DNA of 64,000 nt from Filomicrobium insigne (GCF_900104305.1 NZ_FNJC01000001.1:372001-436000), one strand, 5' to 3'; counted from the first letter of the stretch, positions 51,876-61,280 are shown. Program-made: numbers and translations. Notes: generated by a model not told the origin, from the sequence alone.

Positions 51876-54800
51876 ATGAGTTCTGTTCTTAAAGAGAATA
51901 AATGGCGTGATGCGGCACTTGCGGCCGGTGATACGCTCGCCGCTGCTGATTTTGGTATCGACGCACGGACTGAATCGCGAGAAACGCGCATTCAATCCAA
52001 ATCCGACTCTCTCATGTCTCGACTGGATCAATTGTCTCGTTCCGGTCGATCATGGAAGCCAACGCGGATGGCGCCCTGCCTCCACGAAATATTCGAGCGG
52101 CAGGCTGACCGCACACCCGATGCAATTGCTCTTGAATGCGGCGATAAGGCTCTGAGCTATCTCGAGCTGGAAGAGGAAGCCAATAGAATGGCGCGCTACC
52201 TGCGCGCTCTTGGTGTTACCCCCGGACGCTTTGTAGGGATTTCACTCGACCGGTCTCAGTGGCCCATTATTACGATTCTGGCTGTCCTAAAGTCAGGCGG
52301 CGCCTACGTTCCGATCGAACCCTCACTGCCAAACGACCGCATTCGCTATATCGCGGAAGCCGCAGATCTGGCGATTGTCGTGACAGAGGCTGAATACGAG
52401 GCGCGCTTGTCAGAGATCAGCGCTGGCAAAGTCGTGACCGTCGAGCAGTATCGTATGTCCGCGAGTGGCTATAGTGACACGCGCTTATCGCGTAGCGAGT
52501 CGCGCGTCCAAGCGGACGACATCTGCTACGTCTTGTTCACTTCCGGCACGACAGGGCGTCCGAAAGGCGTCGTTACGGAACATCGGAATGTCGTTCACTT
52601 CGTTGAAGCCTTCAATGAAGTGTGCAGCACGACGGCCGACGATCGCGTTTACCAGGGTTTTGCTCTGGGATTCGATGGCTCCGTGGAAGAGATGTGGATG
52701 GCATTCTCGAACGGCGCGACGCTCGTCTGCGGCGACAAGGCCACGCCGCGTTTCGGTGCGGATCTCGCGGACTACCTCAAGTCCCGGAAGATAACCTTCC
52801 TGTCGACTGTTCCCACGTTGCTGTCCACTCTGACACAGAACATTCCTTCTCTGAGACAGCTCGTTGTTAGCGGAGAGGCTTGCCCCGCTGACCTCGTGAA
52901 CCGCTGGTGCCGTCCAGGCCTTACGATGCGCAACGTCTATGGCCCAACGGAAGCGACGGTCAACACGACGGCGAGCGTACTTGAGGCCGGAAAGCCGGTA
53001 ACCATCGGGCGTCCGCTCCCGGGCTATAACCTGCACATTCTCGATAGCGAGATGCGGCCTGTTCCGCATGGGGAAAAGGGCGAGCTTTACGTCAGCGGCG
53101 ATGGCTTATCTCGCGGTTACCTCAATCAACCGGAACTCACTGGGCGTGCCTTCATCTCGTGGGCGCCGCCGTCTGATGCCGTCTCCGATGAGCTAGCGAC
53201 CTCTCAGACGCTCCGCCTCTACAAGACTGGCGATCAGGTCCGCTGGAATTCTGACGGTGAACTGGAATTCTTCGGCCGCATCGACAGTCAGGTCAAGCTG
53301 CGGGGCTTCCGTATCGAGCTGTCTGAAATCGAAGCAATTCTCGTCGAACAGTCAGAGATCACGTCGTCTGCTGTCAAAGTCTATGATGCCGATGGTGTTC
53401 AAAGCCTTGCCGCATATGTGCTGCTAACAGAAGGCGCAGGCGCCCTGGACCGGTCGCACTTGCTTGCCATTCTTCGGGATCGGCTTCCCACCTATATGGT
53501 GCCCGCCTATCTCGACGTCTTAGACAAGTTCCCGATGCTGACCAGCGGCAAGGTGGACCGTAATCGTCTGCCTGCACCAACGCGCGCGCTGGTGACAGAG
53601 GACGCTTCGACCGACGCTGAAATGTCGGAATTTGAAGAGCGCGTCGCTGCGGTCTGGGCGAAGCTTCTGAAGGTCCCCAAGGTTGGGCCTGAGCAGAACT
53701 TCTTCACAGATCTTGGCGGACACTCGTTGCTTGCCGCTCAACTCGTTACGGCGCTGCGTGCTGACTTAAGCGTAAGCGTACCGGTTCGTGACACCTATGC
53801 GCATCCGACCGTTCGGCAGTTAGCGGCCCATATTGAAAAGGTCAGCGCTCAGGCCAAGACCAAAACGGCGGCCACGGCTGCTACGGCTGTTCCAGCCAAG
53901 GCCATCGCCCCGAAGCGCCCCTGGTCAACCGTACTATTTCAAGTCCTTTATATGCTGTCGATTGTGCCGCTACTGGCTTTGCCGATCGTCTATATTCTGC
54001 CGCTCGCCATGGAGGCGTTACAGAAACGTGCCTCCGTTGTCGAACTGGCCATCACGAGCCTTGCGGTCGTCCTGGCCACCTGGCTGGCGCTGGTTGTTAT
54101 CGCAATCGCCGCAAAGTGGACCATTATCGGACGGTTCCGCCCAGGTCGTTATCCTCTGTGGGGCAGCTATTACCTCCGCTGGTGGATTGTCTCTCGTCTG
54201 CAGCACCTGAGCGGGATGTCGGCTCTCAACGGTACGCCGTTAGCGCCTGTCATGTGGCGACTCATGGGTGCACGCGTTGGACGACGCTGCGTCCTCAACC
54301 CGAGCCTCATCTACGCGTGGGACTGCATCAAAATCGGAAATGACGTCAGCATCGGCGTTGACGCGCAGCTTCCTGCATTGCGAATGGAGGATGGCGAACT
54401 CGTCGTCGGCAACGTGGAGATTGGCGAACGCTGTTTCATCGGCTGCCACTCCGCTCTCGGCCTGAACGTCAAAATGGGTGCCGATTCTCGCCTCGACGAT
54501 CAGTCGATGCTTCCCGACGGATCCATCGTCCCGGCTAGCGCTGCCTTTCGTGGCTCGCCAGCTCAGCAGAGCGAAGTTGCGACACCCGAGGGCGCTCCCG
54601 TCCTGTTTGGCTGGTTCCGTCTTACGACGTTCACATTGCTGCAACTCTCGTTGGGTTTCATCGTCACGCTTGTGACAGTGGCCCCCGTCGCCGTGTCAGC
54701 ATGGCTCACCGCGATGTTGGTGTTGCATTACCCTGCGAATGTCGCCGCCTTGGGCTTTCTTGCGATCATACCCGCAACGATGACCTTCTTCGCTCTCTGG

Positions 54801-56006
54801 GTCGGGCTCTGCAAGAACCTTGTTTATCCCAATCCGAAGCCGGGCGTTTATAAAGTCTACTCAATTGCCTATCTGCAGCATTGGCTATCCAGCCTTGTGA
54901 TGCAAATTGCGCAAGTTATCGGCATGCCGATTTTCACGACCCTCTATCTGCCGGCGTGGATGCGCTACCTTGGAGCACGCCTCGGAAAACATACCGAGAT
55001 GTCGACGGTCTGGCGGGTCAATCCTGACATGCTGATCGCAGGTGACGGCGTATTCTTCGCCGATGGAAGCATGACGGGAAGTACGCGGACGCACCTTGGC
55101 CGTTTCGAAGTCGCGACCAACGAAATCGGCGACCGCTCCTTCCTTGGAAACAGCGCCATTTTATCGACCGGCGTGAATCTCGGCAGCGATTGCCTTCTGG
55201 GCGTCCTTTCATCATCGCCGCATACGTCGGATGCGATCCCTGACGGCACGGACTGGCTTGGTTCACCGGGTTTCCGCCTGCCGAACCGTCAGAAAGTGAC
55301 GTGCTTCGATCAGCGGCTGACATATAAACCTTCGTTTTGGTTGTACTTCCAGCGTGCACTCATCGACGGCCTCCGCGTCGTTCTGCCGGGATACGTCTTT
55401 GGCGGCATCGGGATTGCGAGCCTGCTCGTGGTCGTGGCCGTCTACAATTGGTACGGCGTCTGGGGCGCATATACCGCTATTCCGGTGATGTCCTGGTTCG
55501 CGCTGATGACCTGCATCGGAACCGTCGTCGGCCTCAAATGGCTTGTGATGGGACGCTTCAAACCCGAGGTTGTCCCACTTTGGAGCCGTTATGTCTGGTG
55601 GAACGAGTTGATCAACGGCCTCTACGAAACGCTCTTGGCGCCGCTCATCACGAACTTCTTCGGTACGCCGTTCGCATCCGTACTTCTTCGGCTTATGGGC
55701 TGCAAGATCGGCCGCTACTGCTACATCGAAACGGCGCTGTTCTCAGAGTTCGATCTGGTCAACATCGGCGATCACGCGTCACTGAACGCCGGCACCGTGG
55801 TCCAGAACCATCTGTTTGAAGATCGCGTGATGAAGTCGTCAGAGCTTCACATTGGGGAAGGTTGCACAATCGGCAACATGAGCATTGTTCTCTACGACAC
55901 CGTTATGGAACCGGGTGCGGTTCTGGGTCCATTGTCGCTGCTCATGAAGGGTGAGACGATGCCCAAAGGCAGTCGGTGGCACGGCAGCCCAACGGTATCA
56001 GCTTGA
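51876..56006 (+). CDS. Pls/PosA-type non-ribosomal peptide synthetase (poly-amino-acid synthetase)
   Basis: A 1376-residue membrane synthetase. Residues about 50-575 are an adenylation domain (A3 LFTSGTTGRPKGVV near 220; GFDGSVEEMW near 267; YGPTEATVN near 355; SGKVDRNRLP near 555); about 585-660 a carrier domain (LGGHSLLAAQ, Ser about 617). Then come three repeats of membrane helices plus a left-handed beta-helix domain (hexapeptide-like GARVGRRC, GARLGKHT, MGCKIGRY; about 798-897, 1033-1133, 1273-1376). This is the layout of epsilon-poly-L-lysine synthetase. It is divergent from kamA and served by the nearby phosphopantetheinyl transferase. The ATG at 51876 is chosen over a TTG at 51825; the ribosome site is weak. 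Confidence 0.9.
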   Translation: MSSVLKENKWRDAALAAGDTLAAADFGIDARTESRETRIQSKSDSLMSRLDQLSRSGRSWKPTRMAPCLHEIFERQADRTPDAIALECGDKALSYLELEEEANRMARYLRALGVTPGRFVGISLDRSQWPIITILAVLKSGGAYVPIEPSLPNDRIRYIAEAADLAIVVTEAEYEARLSEISAGKVVTVEQYRMSASGYSDTRLSRSESRVQADDICYVLFTSGTTGRPKGVVTEHRNVVHFVEAFNEVCSTTADDRVYQGFALGFDGSVEEMWMAFSNGATLVCGDKATPRFGADLADYLKSRKITFLSTVPTLLSTLTQNIPSLRQLVVSGEACPADLVNRWCRPGLTMRNVYGPTEATVNTTASVLEAGKPVTIGRPLPGYNLHILDSEMRPVPHGEKGELYVSGDGLSRGYLNQPELTGRAFISWAPPSDAVSDELATSQTLRLYKTGDQVRWNSDGELEFFGRIDSQVKLRGFRIELSEIEAILVEQSEITSSAVKVYDADGVQSLAAYVLLTEGAGALDRSHLLAILRDRLPTYMVPAYLDVLDKFPMLTSGKVDRNRLPAPTRALVTEDASTDAEMSEFEERVAAVWAKLLKVPKVGPEQNFFTDLGGHSLLAAQLVTALRADLSVSVPVRDTYAHPTVRQLAAHIEKVSAQAKTKTAATAATAVPAKAIAPKRPWSTVLFQVLYMLSIVPLLALPIVYILPLAMEALQKRASVVELAITSLAVVLATWLALVVIAIAAKWTIIGRFRPGRYPLWGSYYLRWWIVSRLQHLSGMSALNGTPLAPVMWRLMGARVGRRCVLNPSLIYAWDCIKIGNDVSIGVDAQLPALRMEDGELVVGNVEIGERCFIGCHSALGLNVKMGADSRLDDQSMLPDGSIVPASAAFRGSPAQQSEVATPEGAPVLFGWFRLTTFTLLQLSLGFIVTLVTVAPVAVSAWLTAMLVLHYPANVAALGFLAIIPATMTFFALWVGLCKNLVYPNPKPGVYKVYSIAYLQHWLSSLVMQIAQVIGMPIFTTLYLPAWMRYLGARLGKHTEMSTVWRVNPDMLIAGDGVFFADGSMTGSTRTHLGRFEVATNEIGDRSFLGNSAILSTGVNLGSDCLLGVLSSSPHTSDAIPDGTDWLGSPGFRLPNRQKVTCFDQRLTYKPSFWLYFQRALIDGLRVVLPGYVFGGIGIASLLVVVAVYNWYGVWGAYTAIPVMSWFALMTCIGTVVGLKWLVMGRFKPEVVPLWSRYVWWNELINGLYETLLAPLITNFFGTPFASVLLRLMGCKIGRYCYIETALFSEFDLVNIGDHASLNAGTVVQNHLFEDRVMKSSELHIGEGCTIGNMSIVLYDTVMEPGAVLGPLSLLMKGETMPKGSRWHGSPTVSA

Positions 56007-56012
56007 TTATTG

Positions 56013-56043
56013 CGTCCGCCTGTCACCCTTCGACAGGTGGACG
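56013..56043. terminator. Hairpin between convergent pls and DUF808 genes
   Basis: CGTCCGCCTGTC / GACAGGTGGACG (56013-56024 with 56032-56043) forms a 12-bp stem with one G-T pair and a 7-nt loop. It lies just past the pls stop and overlaps the DUF808 stop. No T-run, so activity is uncertain. Confidence 0.5.
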
Positions 56044-57003
56044 CCCCTGACGAAACAGGCCTTTCCCAAATTCGATCAGCGGTGTGACCACGTAATGCGC
56101 GATAGGCATAACCGCGAAACCCACTGCGAGACCAAACAAGCCGTCCAGTGTTGCCTTCACAATCCATTCCAGCGTTACACCAGCCGCCGGCACAGTATGG
56201 CTGACGGCAGTGGCTGCGTCATGAATGATGTGTCCTATCCCGGTCCAGCCAAACACCTCGACTCCGTGAATTACGATGGAGCCGCCTACCCATAGCATTG
56301 CCGCAGTGCCAACTGTCGAGATGAACGCCATCACGCCGGGCATACTTCTCACAATTCCTCGACCAATGGCACGGGTCACCGACCAATCGCCGGTCCGGCT
56401 GAGCTTTAAACCCCAATCGTCCGCCTTCACAAGAATCGCAACCGTTCCGTAGACGAGGGCAGTAATTCCAACGGCGATGAGGGCGAGCACGGCGGCTTGC
56501 ATCCAGATAGTTTCAGCTTCGACAGTCGCCAACGCAATCGTCATGATTTCCGCTGATAGGATGAAGTCGGTCTTGATCGCACCAGCGACCCGCTCGCGTT
56601 CCAGACGCGCGGCATCCAGTGTTTCGGGTTTGGGGCCGTGATCCTTCGACGGTACGAGCCAATGTAGTATTTTTTCGGCACCCTCGAAGCAGAGATAGGC
56701 GCCACCCAACATCAGCAGCGGCGTCAACAGCCAGGGAAAGAACGCATTCAACAGCAGTGCAGCGGGCAGAAGAATAACGATCTTGTTGAAAAGAGAGCCG
56801 CGCGCAATCTTCATCACGATGGGAATTTCCCGGGCGGCGGGGAGCCCGTGCAGATACTTCGGCGTTACGGCGCCATCGTCGATCACGACGCCGGCGACTT
56901 TCGTGCCAGCCTTCGCGGCCTGGGTCGCAACGTCATCAAGTTGAGCAGCCGCCAATTTTGTGAGGGCCGCGACATCGTCGAGAAGGGCAAGCAGACCGCT
57001 CAT
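56023..57003 (-). CDS. DUF808 domain protein (YedI family)
   Basis: A 326-residue inner-membrane protein. The start MSGLLALLDDVAALTKLAAA, followed by LDDVATQAAKAGTKVAGVV, ALLLNAFFPWLLTPLLMLGG and AILVKADDWGLKLSRTG, matches the YedI/DUF808 family. It has several membrane helices with a soluble N-terminal amphipathic part. Function unknown. It converges with the synthetase gene and shares a possible terminator hairpin with it. Confidence 0.93.
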   Translation of the reverse strand: MSGLLALLDDVAALTKLAAAQLDDVATQAAKAGTKVAGVVIDDGAVTPKYLHGLPAAREIPIVMKIARGSLFNKIVILLPAALLLNAFFPWLLTPLLMLGGAYLCFEGAEKILHWLVPSKDHGPKPETLDAARLERERVAGAIKTDFILSAEIMTIALATVEAETIWMQAAVLALIAVGITALVYGTVAILVKADDWGLKLSRTGDWSVTRAIGRGIVRSMPGVMAFISTVGTAAMLWVGGSIVIHGVEVFGWTGIGHIIHDAATAVSHTVPAAGVTLEWIVKATLDGLFGLAVGFAVMPIAHYVVTPLIEFGKGLFRQGRPPVEG

Positions 57004-57104
57004 AATTTCCGTGCTCCTCTGAGTGTTTCAGGACGAAGGACGATGCAGTTCGTAAACTTGGAAGCTGTTTGGCTTATGGCGTTCCAAGCGCTGGCGCGCA
57101 AGAC

Positions 57105-58040
57105 CTAGGGCGCGCGGCGTGGGTGTAGCCGACCTGGCCAAATTCCATTCACGACCAATTCCGAGCAGAGGTCTATAAGCAATCGCGCCGTCGCGAGACT
57201 GGCCCGTGGCCGAACGCTATCCTGTCTCGTAGCGAGATGAAGCGTCCAGTCTATCCGCGGCTGAACGAGCGGTATCGCGGCGATCGTCCCCCGTTCAATG
57301 TGCTCTCGGACGAGGTAGGTGGGAAAGATTGTCGGATATCCCTTTTGCACCAACGATACGATGCCAGGAAACGAATCCACATCGGCTATGATCTTGAGAC
57401 TGACCCCCTCGGACTTCGATATTCGATCGATTAGTCCCCGAATGCTGTGGACCTGGCTCGGCATGACGAGTTCCAACTGGTCGAGCTCATCGAGACGGAT
57501 CTGCTTGCGCGACGCCAATTCATGCGAGCCTGAAACCAACAGCCTGGGCTCTTCGATTAGGATGGGCTCACTACGCAAACCCGCCATGGGTTGAATGTCG
57601 AAGAGTATTGCCATGTCGAGCCGCCCCAACTGCAGCTGCTCGACCAGCACGCCGCTCATCGCTTCAATGACATGAAGACGCACGAGCGGGTGGCGTGTGC
57701 ACAATCTATGGACAAGTTCCGCCGTAATGCCGCCCGCTACAGTAGTCGGAAGGCCGAGACGGACGTCGCCGATCGGCTCCTCGATGAGGTCCTGCGCGAC
57801 CGTGGTCATATCAGCTACATCATGCAGAATCGCATAGGCTTTCTGCAGAACGAACTTCCCCTCTTCTGTGACGTCCGCTCCGCGAGAATGCCGCGCAACC
57901 AATTGAACTTTAAGCTCATCTTCCAGCCTCTTTAGTGAGGCGCTCAACGCTGGCTGCGTTAGATTGAGTTTGCGCGCGGCACCCGAAAGACTCCCCGACT
58001 CCGCGATGCCGATAAGCGTCCTTAAATCTCGCAGTTCCAT
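57105..58040 (-). CDS. LysR-family transcriptional regulator
   Basis: A 311-residue regulator from the ATG at 58040, which has AGGGGGCAT upstream. The helix-turn-helix is in SGSLSGAARKLNLTQPALSA (residues about 15-34), followed by the linker helix RLEDELKVQLVARHSRG and a two-lobed effector domain with VRLGLPTTVAGG and LDMAILFDIQP. It is divergent from the TRAP-transporter operon and most likely controls it in response to its substrate. Two palindromes in the gap are candidate binding sites. Confidence 0.94.
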   Translation of the reverse strand: MELRDLRTLIGIAESGSLSGAARKLNLTQPALSASLKRLEDELKVQLVARHSRGADVTEEGKFVLQKAYAILHDVADMTTVAQDLIEEPIGDVRLGLPTTVAGGITAELVHRLCTRHPLVRLHVIEAMSGVLVEQLQLGRLDMAILFDIQPMAGLRSEPILIEEPRLLVSGSHELASRKQIRLDELDQLELVMPSQVHSIRGLIDRISKSEGVSLKIIADVDSFPGIVSLVQKGYPTIFPTYLVREHIERGTIAAIPLVQPRIDWTLHLATRQDSVRPRASLATARLLIDLCSELVVNGIWPGRLHPRRAP

Positions 58041-58067
58041 ATGCCCCCTCTGTGCTGCACAACACAG

Positions 58068-58082
58068 TTGCAAGTACTGCAA
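58068..58082. promoter_or_regulatory. Candidate LysR-type operator
   Basis: TTGCAAGTACTGCAA, arms TTGCA/TGCAA, fits the T-N11-A rule of LysR proteins and lies 28 bp upstream of the regulator start. Confidence 0.5.
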
Positions 58083-58141
58083 ATAATTATAGCATCGTTT
58101 CTTTGATATAAATATTGTTTATACCTAACATATCTATTTTT

Positions 58142-58156
58142 CGTATTGTCAATACG
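58142..58156. promoter_or_regulatory. Second palindrome in the LysR/TRAP gap
   Basis: CGTATTGTCAATACG, a perfect palindrome with 7-bp arms around one base, about 100 bp before the TRAP binding-protein start. Confidence 0.45.
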
Positions 58157-58255
58157 CCTTTTTAATCAATAGCGTAATCAAACGATGATGGCCGATGTAA
58201 TAACCGTGCCACATGCCGTTTTGTTGTGAATCTAAACAGTATACGGGGGTATCTT

Positions 58256-59323
58256 ATGATCGCGCGGCGCGGGTTTACCGCTGTTTGCCTATCGCTACCA
58301 TTAATGGCTCTATCAAGCCTTGCTCATGCTGACACGATCAGCCTGCGAATGGGCTCAGGGCACCCCATAGGCCTTCTCGCGTACACGGAGACGGCGCACA
58401 AGTGGTTCGCGCCTGAACTGAAGAAACGCATCGAAGAGCGTACAGAGCACAAAGTCAAAATCCAGGAGCTGCACGCCGGTCAAGTCGCAAAGGTGACCGA
58501 GGTTCTGGAAGCAACGCGCGATGGGCTTCTCGACATCGGCTTTATCAGCCTGATTTTTGAACCCTCGAACGGTTTCTTGCAGACGTTCTCGCTGTTTCTG
58601 CCGTTCGGCAGCCCGGACGCCGAAGTGGTGACCAAAGCGGCGCAGGCGACCTTCGCAGAGTTCCCTGAGATGAAGGACGTCTTTGAGAAGCAGCACAATC
58701 AAGTTTATCTCGGCGGGTCATGCTTGGCTAATTATGGCCTGGGCACGAACTTCGCCTGGGAAAAATTCGCGGATCTCGAAGGTCATAAAATCGCTGGCGC
58801 AGGCACCAATCTCGATTGGATCGTCAAAGCGACTCCTGTCGCCTCAAACCTCAATGAAGCGTACCAGTCCATCCAATCCGGCGTATACGAAGGCTATGTG
58901 AGCGCCTCGACATGGTGGAAAGCGTTCAAATTAAATGAGGTCGCTCCGTATTTCACAAAAGCTGATTTCGGTGCGCAGTACGTCAACGCCGTCACCATCA
59001 ACAAGCAAAAGTGGGATCGCCTGCCAAAAGAAGTGCAGGATATCCTCAAAGAGATGGGTGAGGAGTGGGCCGGCGTTACGGCCGAGGTCTGCAAGCGTAA
59101 CGACGCAAGTGGCCTTGAACAGCTCAAGGCGCTCAAGGTCGACGTCCGCGAAATCTCCGATGAGGCTCGCAAAGAATGGGCAACAGCGTTGAAGGACTTC
59201 CCTCAGCGCATGGCCACTGATGCGGCGTCACGCGGGCTATCAGGTGCCAAAGTCATGAACTTCTACATGACGAAGCTCGAAGAGCTCGGCCACAAGTGGC
59301 CCTACCGTTACGAAGTAAAATAA
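58256..59323 (+). CDS. TRAP transporter substrate-binding protein (DctP family)
   Basis: A 355-residue periplasmic binding protein. The ATG at 58256 (GGGGGT upstream) gives a signal peptide (MIARRGFTAVCLSLPLMALS then SLAHA). The DctP family features GSGHPIGLLAYTETAHKWFA, VTEVLEATRDGLLDIGFISL, GLGTNFAWEKFADLEGHKIA and AYQSIQSGVYEGYVSA are visible. The conserved Arg in the family's carboxylate-binding helix is not obvious here, so the ligand may not be a simple dicarboxylate. First of five genes. Confidence 0.92.
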   Translation: MIARRGFTAVCLSLPLMALSSLAHADTISLRMGSGHPIGLLAYTETAHKWFAPELKKRIEERTEHKVKIQELHAGQVAKVTEVLEATRDGLLDIGFISLIFEPSNGFLQTFSLFLPFGSPDAEVVTKAAQATFAEFPEMKDVFEKQHNQVYLGGSCLANYGLGTNFAWEKFADLEGHKIAGAGTNLDWIVKATPVASNLNEAYQSIQSGVYEGYVSASTWWKAFKLNEVAPYFTKADFGAQYVNAVTINKQKWDRLPKEVQDILKEMGEEWAGVTAEVCKRNDASGLEQLKALKVDVREISDEARKEWATALKDFPQRMATDAASRGLSGAKVMNFYMTKLEELGHKWPYRYEVK

Positions 59324-59403
59324 TACGTTTGCGGCGTCACTGGGTTCTTCATCCACCTCGTGACGCCCACACCCTTCTTTTACATTCCAAGGAGTGACGC
59401 CAG

Positions 59404-59952
59404 GTGTTGCAGACCATCGACACAGTCGTCGAGCGCATCAGCGAAGCTTTGAAATATCTGGCTGCGATCCTTCTTCTTCTGATCGCGGGGCTCATTACCA
59501 CTGACGTGGTGATGCGTTCTCTCCTGAATAAACCGATCATCGGCATCGCCGAAATCGTCGCGAACGGCATCGTCATCATCGCCTATCTACAGCTCAGCTA
59601 TACTGTGCGTATCGGCGCGATGTTGCGCTCGGAACTACTCATAAATTGGCTGGGGCCTCGCGGGAAGATCGTACTTGAGACTGTAATCGCCATCCTCGGC
59701 ATTGGTCTCTTTAGCCTGATCGCCTGGTCGTCTTATGCGCCGATGATGCGCGCCATTGCGACCAGCGAGTTCGAAGGACATGCCTCATTCCAGCTTCCGA
59801 CGTGGCCCCTGCGCGTTATCATCGTCTCGTGTTCTATTTTCGCAGTCGTCAACTACGTCCTTCTCGCCGTAAAGGCTGTCCTTAAAGGCGAAACCGCACA
59901 CACCTCCCATGAGGTCCCTGCAGACGAAAGCAGCAAAGTGGGAGCACACTAA
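59404..59952 (+). CDS. TRAP transporter small permease (DctQ)
   Basis: A 182-residue protein with four membrane helices (YLAAILLLLIAGLITTDVVM, GIAEIVANGIVIIAYLQLSY, VLETVIAILGIGLFSLIAW, LRVIIVSCSIFAVVNYVLLA). Starts with GTG at 59404, which has AAGGAG 9 nt upstream. Its stop overlaps the ATG of the large permease by one base (TAATG). Confidence 0.9.
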   Translation: MLQTIDTVVERISEALKYLAAILLLLIAGLITTDVVMRSLLNKPIIGIAEIVANGIVIIAYLQLSYTVRIGAMLRSELLINWLGPRGKIVLETVIAILGIGLFSLIAWSSYAPMMRAIATSEFEGHASFQLPTWPLRVIIVSCSIFAVVNYVLLAVKAVLKGETAHTSHEVPADESSKVGAH

Positions 59953-61280
59953 TGGGCGGGCCTGAATTCGCGATTGCAATCATTGCAGTCCTTCTTTTGC
60001 TGGTTATGTGCAGCGTTCCAGTGGTCCTGGCACTCGGGCTATGCAGCTTCTTCGGGCTTGCCTATCTTACCGGTAGCCTCGAGATAGCTGGTTCGCTTCT
60101 GGCCAACACGACATATGAAGCGATCCGAGACTACGTGTTCGCCGTCATTCCGCTCTTCGTGTTGATGGGTGAATTCATTTCGCGATCCGGCGCGGCGTCG
60201 GATCTCTACAATCTGGTCAACCGCGGCTTTAAGCGGTTGCCCGGCCGTCTGGCGCTCGCGACCGTTGGCGGAAACGCCGTCTTTGGTGCCGTAACGGGTG
60301 TGAGCATTGCATCGGCGGCTGCGTTTTCGCGGATCGCCTACCCGCAGATGCTTCGGCACAATTACGACAAGTCGGTTGCCCTGGGATCAATCGCGGGCAG
60401 TGCCTCTCTCGGCATGCTCATTCCACCGAGTGTCCTGCTGATTGTCTGGGGTGTGATCTCCGAGCAGTCGATCGGCCGCCTTTTCGTGGCAGGTGTCCTA
60501 CCTGGCATTTTATTGGCGACCATGTTCTTCGTCTTCATTATTGGTTTCGCCATACTTCGGCCTTCCGCATTCGGCGGCGCTCACGCGAATACGGCGATCG
60601 CGGAAGATGAAAACGGCGAAAGCCGACTCAATGAAGTGTTCGGTGGCCTCGGCGTTGCGCTTCTCATTTTTGCCGTGCTCGGCGGAATTTGGTTGGGCGC
60701 CTTTACGCCAACGGAAGCTGCTGGCATCGGTGCACTGCTTGCTCTCGTCCTCGCAGTCCTAAAAGGCGTTCCGCTTACGGGGCTAAAAGAGGCTGTGCTT
60801 GAAACCGGACGTATCTCCGCGCCGCTTCTGTTCTTGCTCATCACAGCGCAGATGTATTCCCGCCTTCTTGCACTCGGCGGAATCGTAGACTTCATCCAGA
60901 CGCTGTTCCTCAGCGTCGGCGACTCTCCACTGACGATTCTCCTCATCATGGTCGCGGTCTGGTTCGTGCTGGGAATGTTCATCGATTCCGTTTCGATCAT
61001 TCTGCTCACGGTTCCCATCTTCGCGCCCCTCGCGCTGAGCGCCGGGTACGATCCTATCGCGTTTGCCATTATCGGAATCGTCGCGATCGAGGCAGGCCTC
61101 CTGACACCGCCGCTCGGCCTGTGCGTCTATACAGTCAAAGGCTGCGTCAACGATCCCGATGCCACTCTCGGGCGGATATTCCAAGGCTCGATCCCCTACT
61201 GGATCATCCTCTTGATCCTGGTGTTCCTGGTCGCGGCCTTCCCCGCTCTCGCAACATGGCTGCCATCGCTCATGCAGTGA
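59952..61280 (+). CDS. TRAP transporter large permease (DctM)
   Basis: A 442-residue permease with about twelve helices and DctM landmarks: IPLFVLMGEFISRSGAASDL, GNAVFGAVTGVSIASAAAFS, GSIAGSASLGMLIPPSVLLI and VWFVLGMFIDSVSIILLTVP. It uses the sodium gradient to import the solute captured by the binding protein. Coupled to dctQ and followed by the hydrolase genes. Confidence 0.95.
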   Translation: MGGPEFAIAIIAVLLLLVMCSVPVVLALGLCSFFGLAYLTGSLEIAGSLLANTTYEAIRDYVFAVIPLFVLMGEFISRSGAASDLYNLVNRGFKRLPGRLALATVGGNAVFGAVTGVSIASAAAFSRIAYPQMLRHNYDKSVALGSIAGSASLGMLIPPSVLLIVWGVISEQSIGRLFVAGVLPGILLATMFFVFIIGFAILRPSAFGGAHANTAIAEDENGESRLNEVFGGLGVALLIFAVLGGIWLGAFTPTEAAGIGALLALVLAVLKGVPLTGLKEAVLETGRISAPLLFLLITAQMYSRLLALGGIVDFIQTLFLSVGDSPLTILLIMVAVWFVLGMFIDSVSIILLTVPIFAPLALSAGYDPIAFAIIGIVAIEAGLLTPPLGLCVYTVKGCVNDPDATLGRIFQGSIPYWIILLILVFLVAAFPALATWLPSLMQ

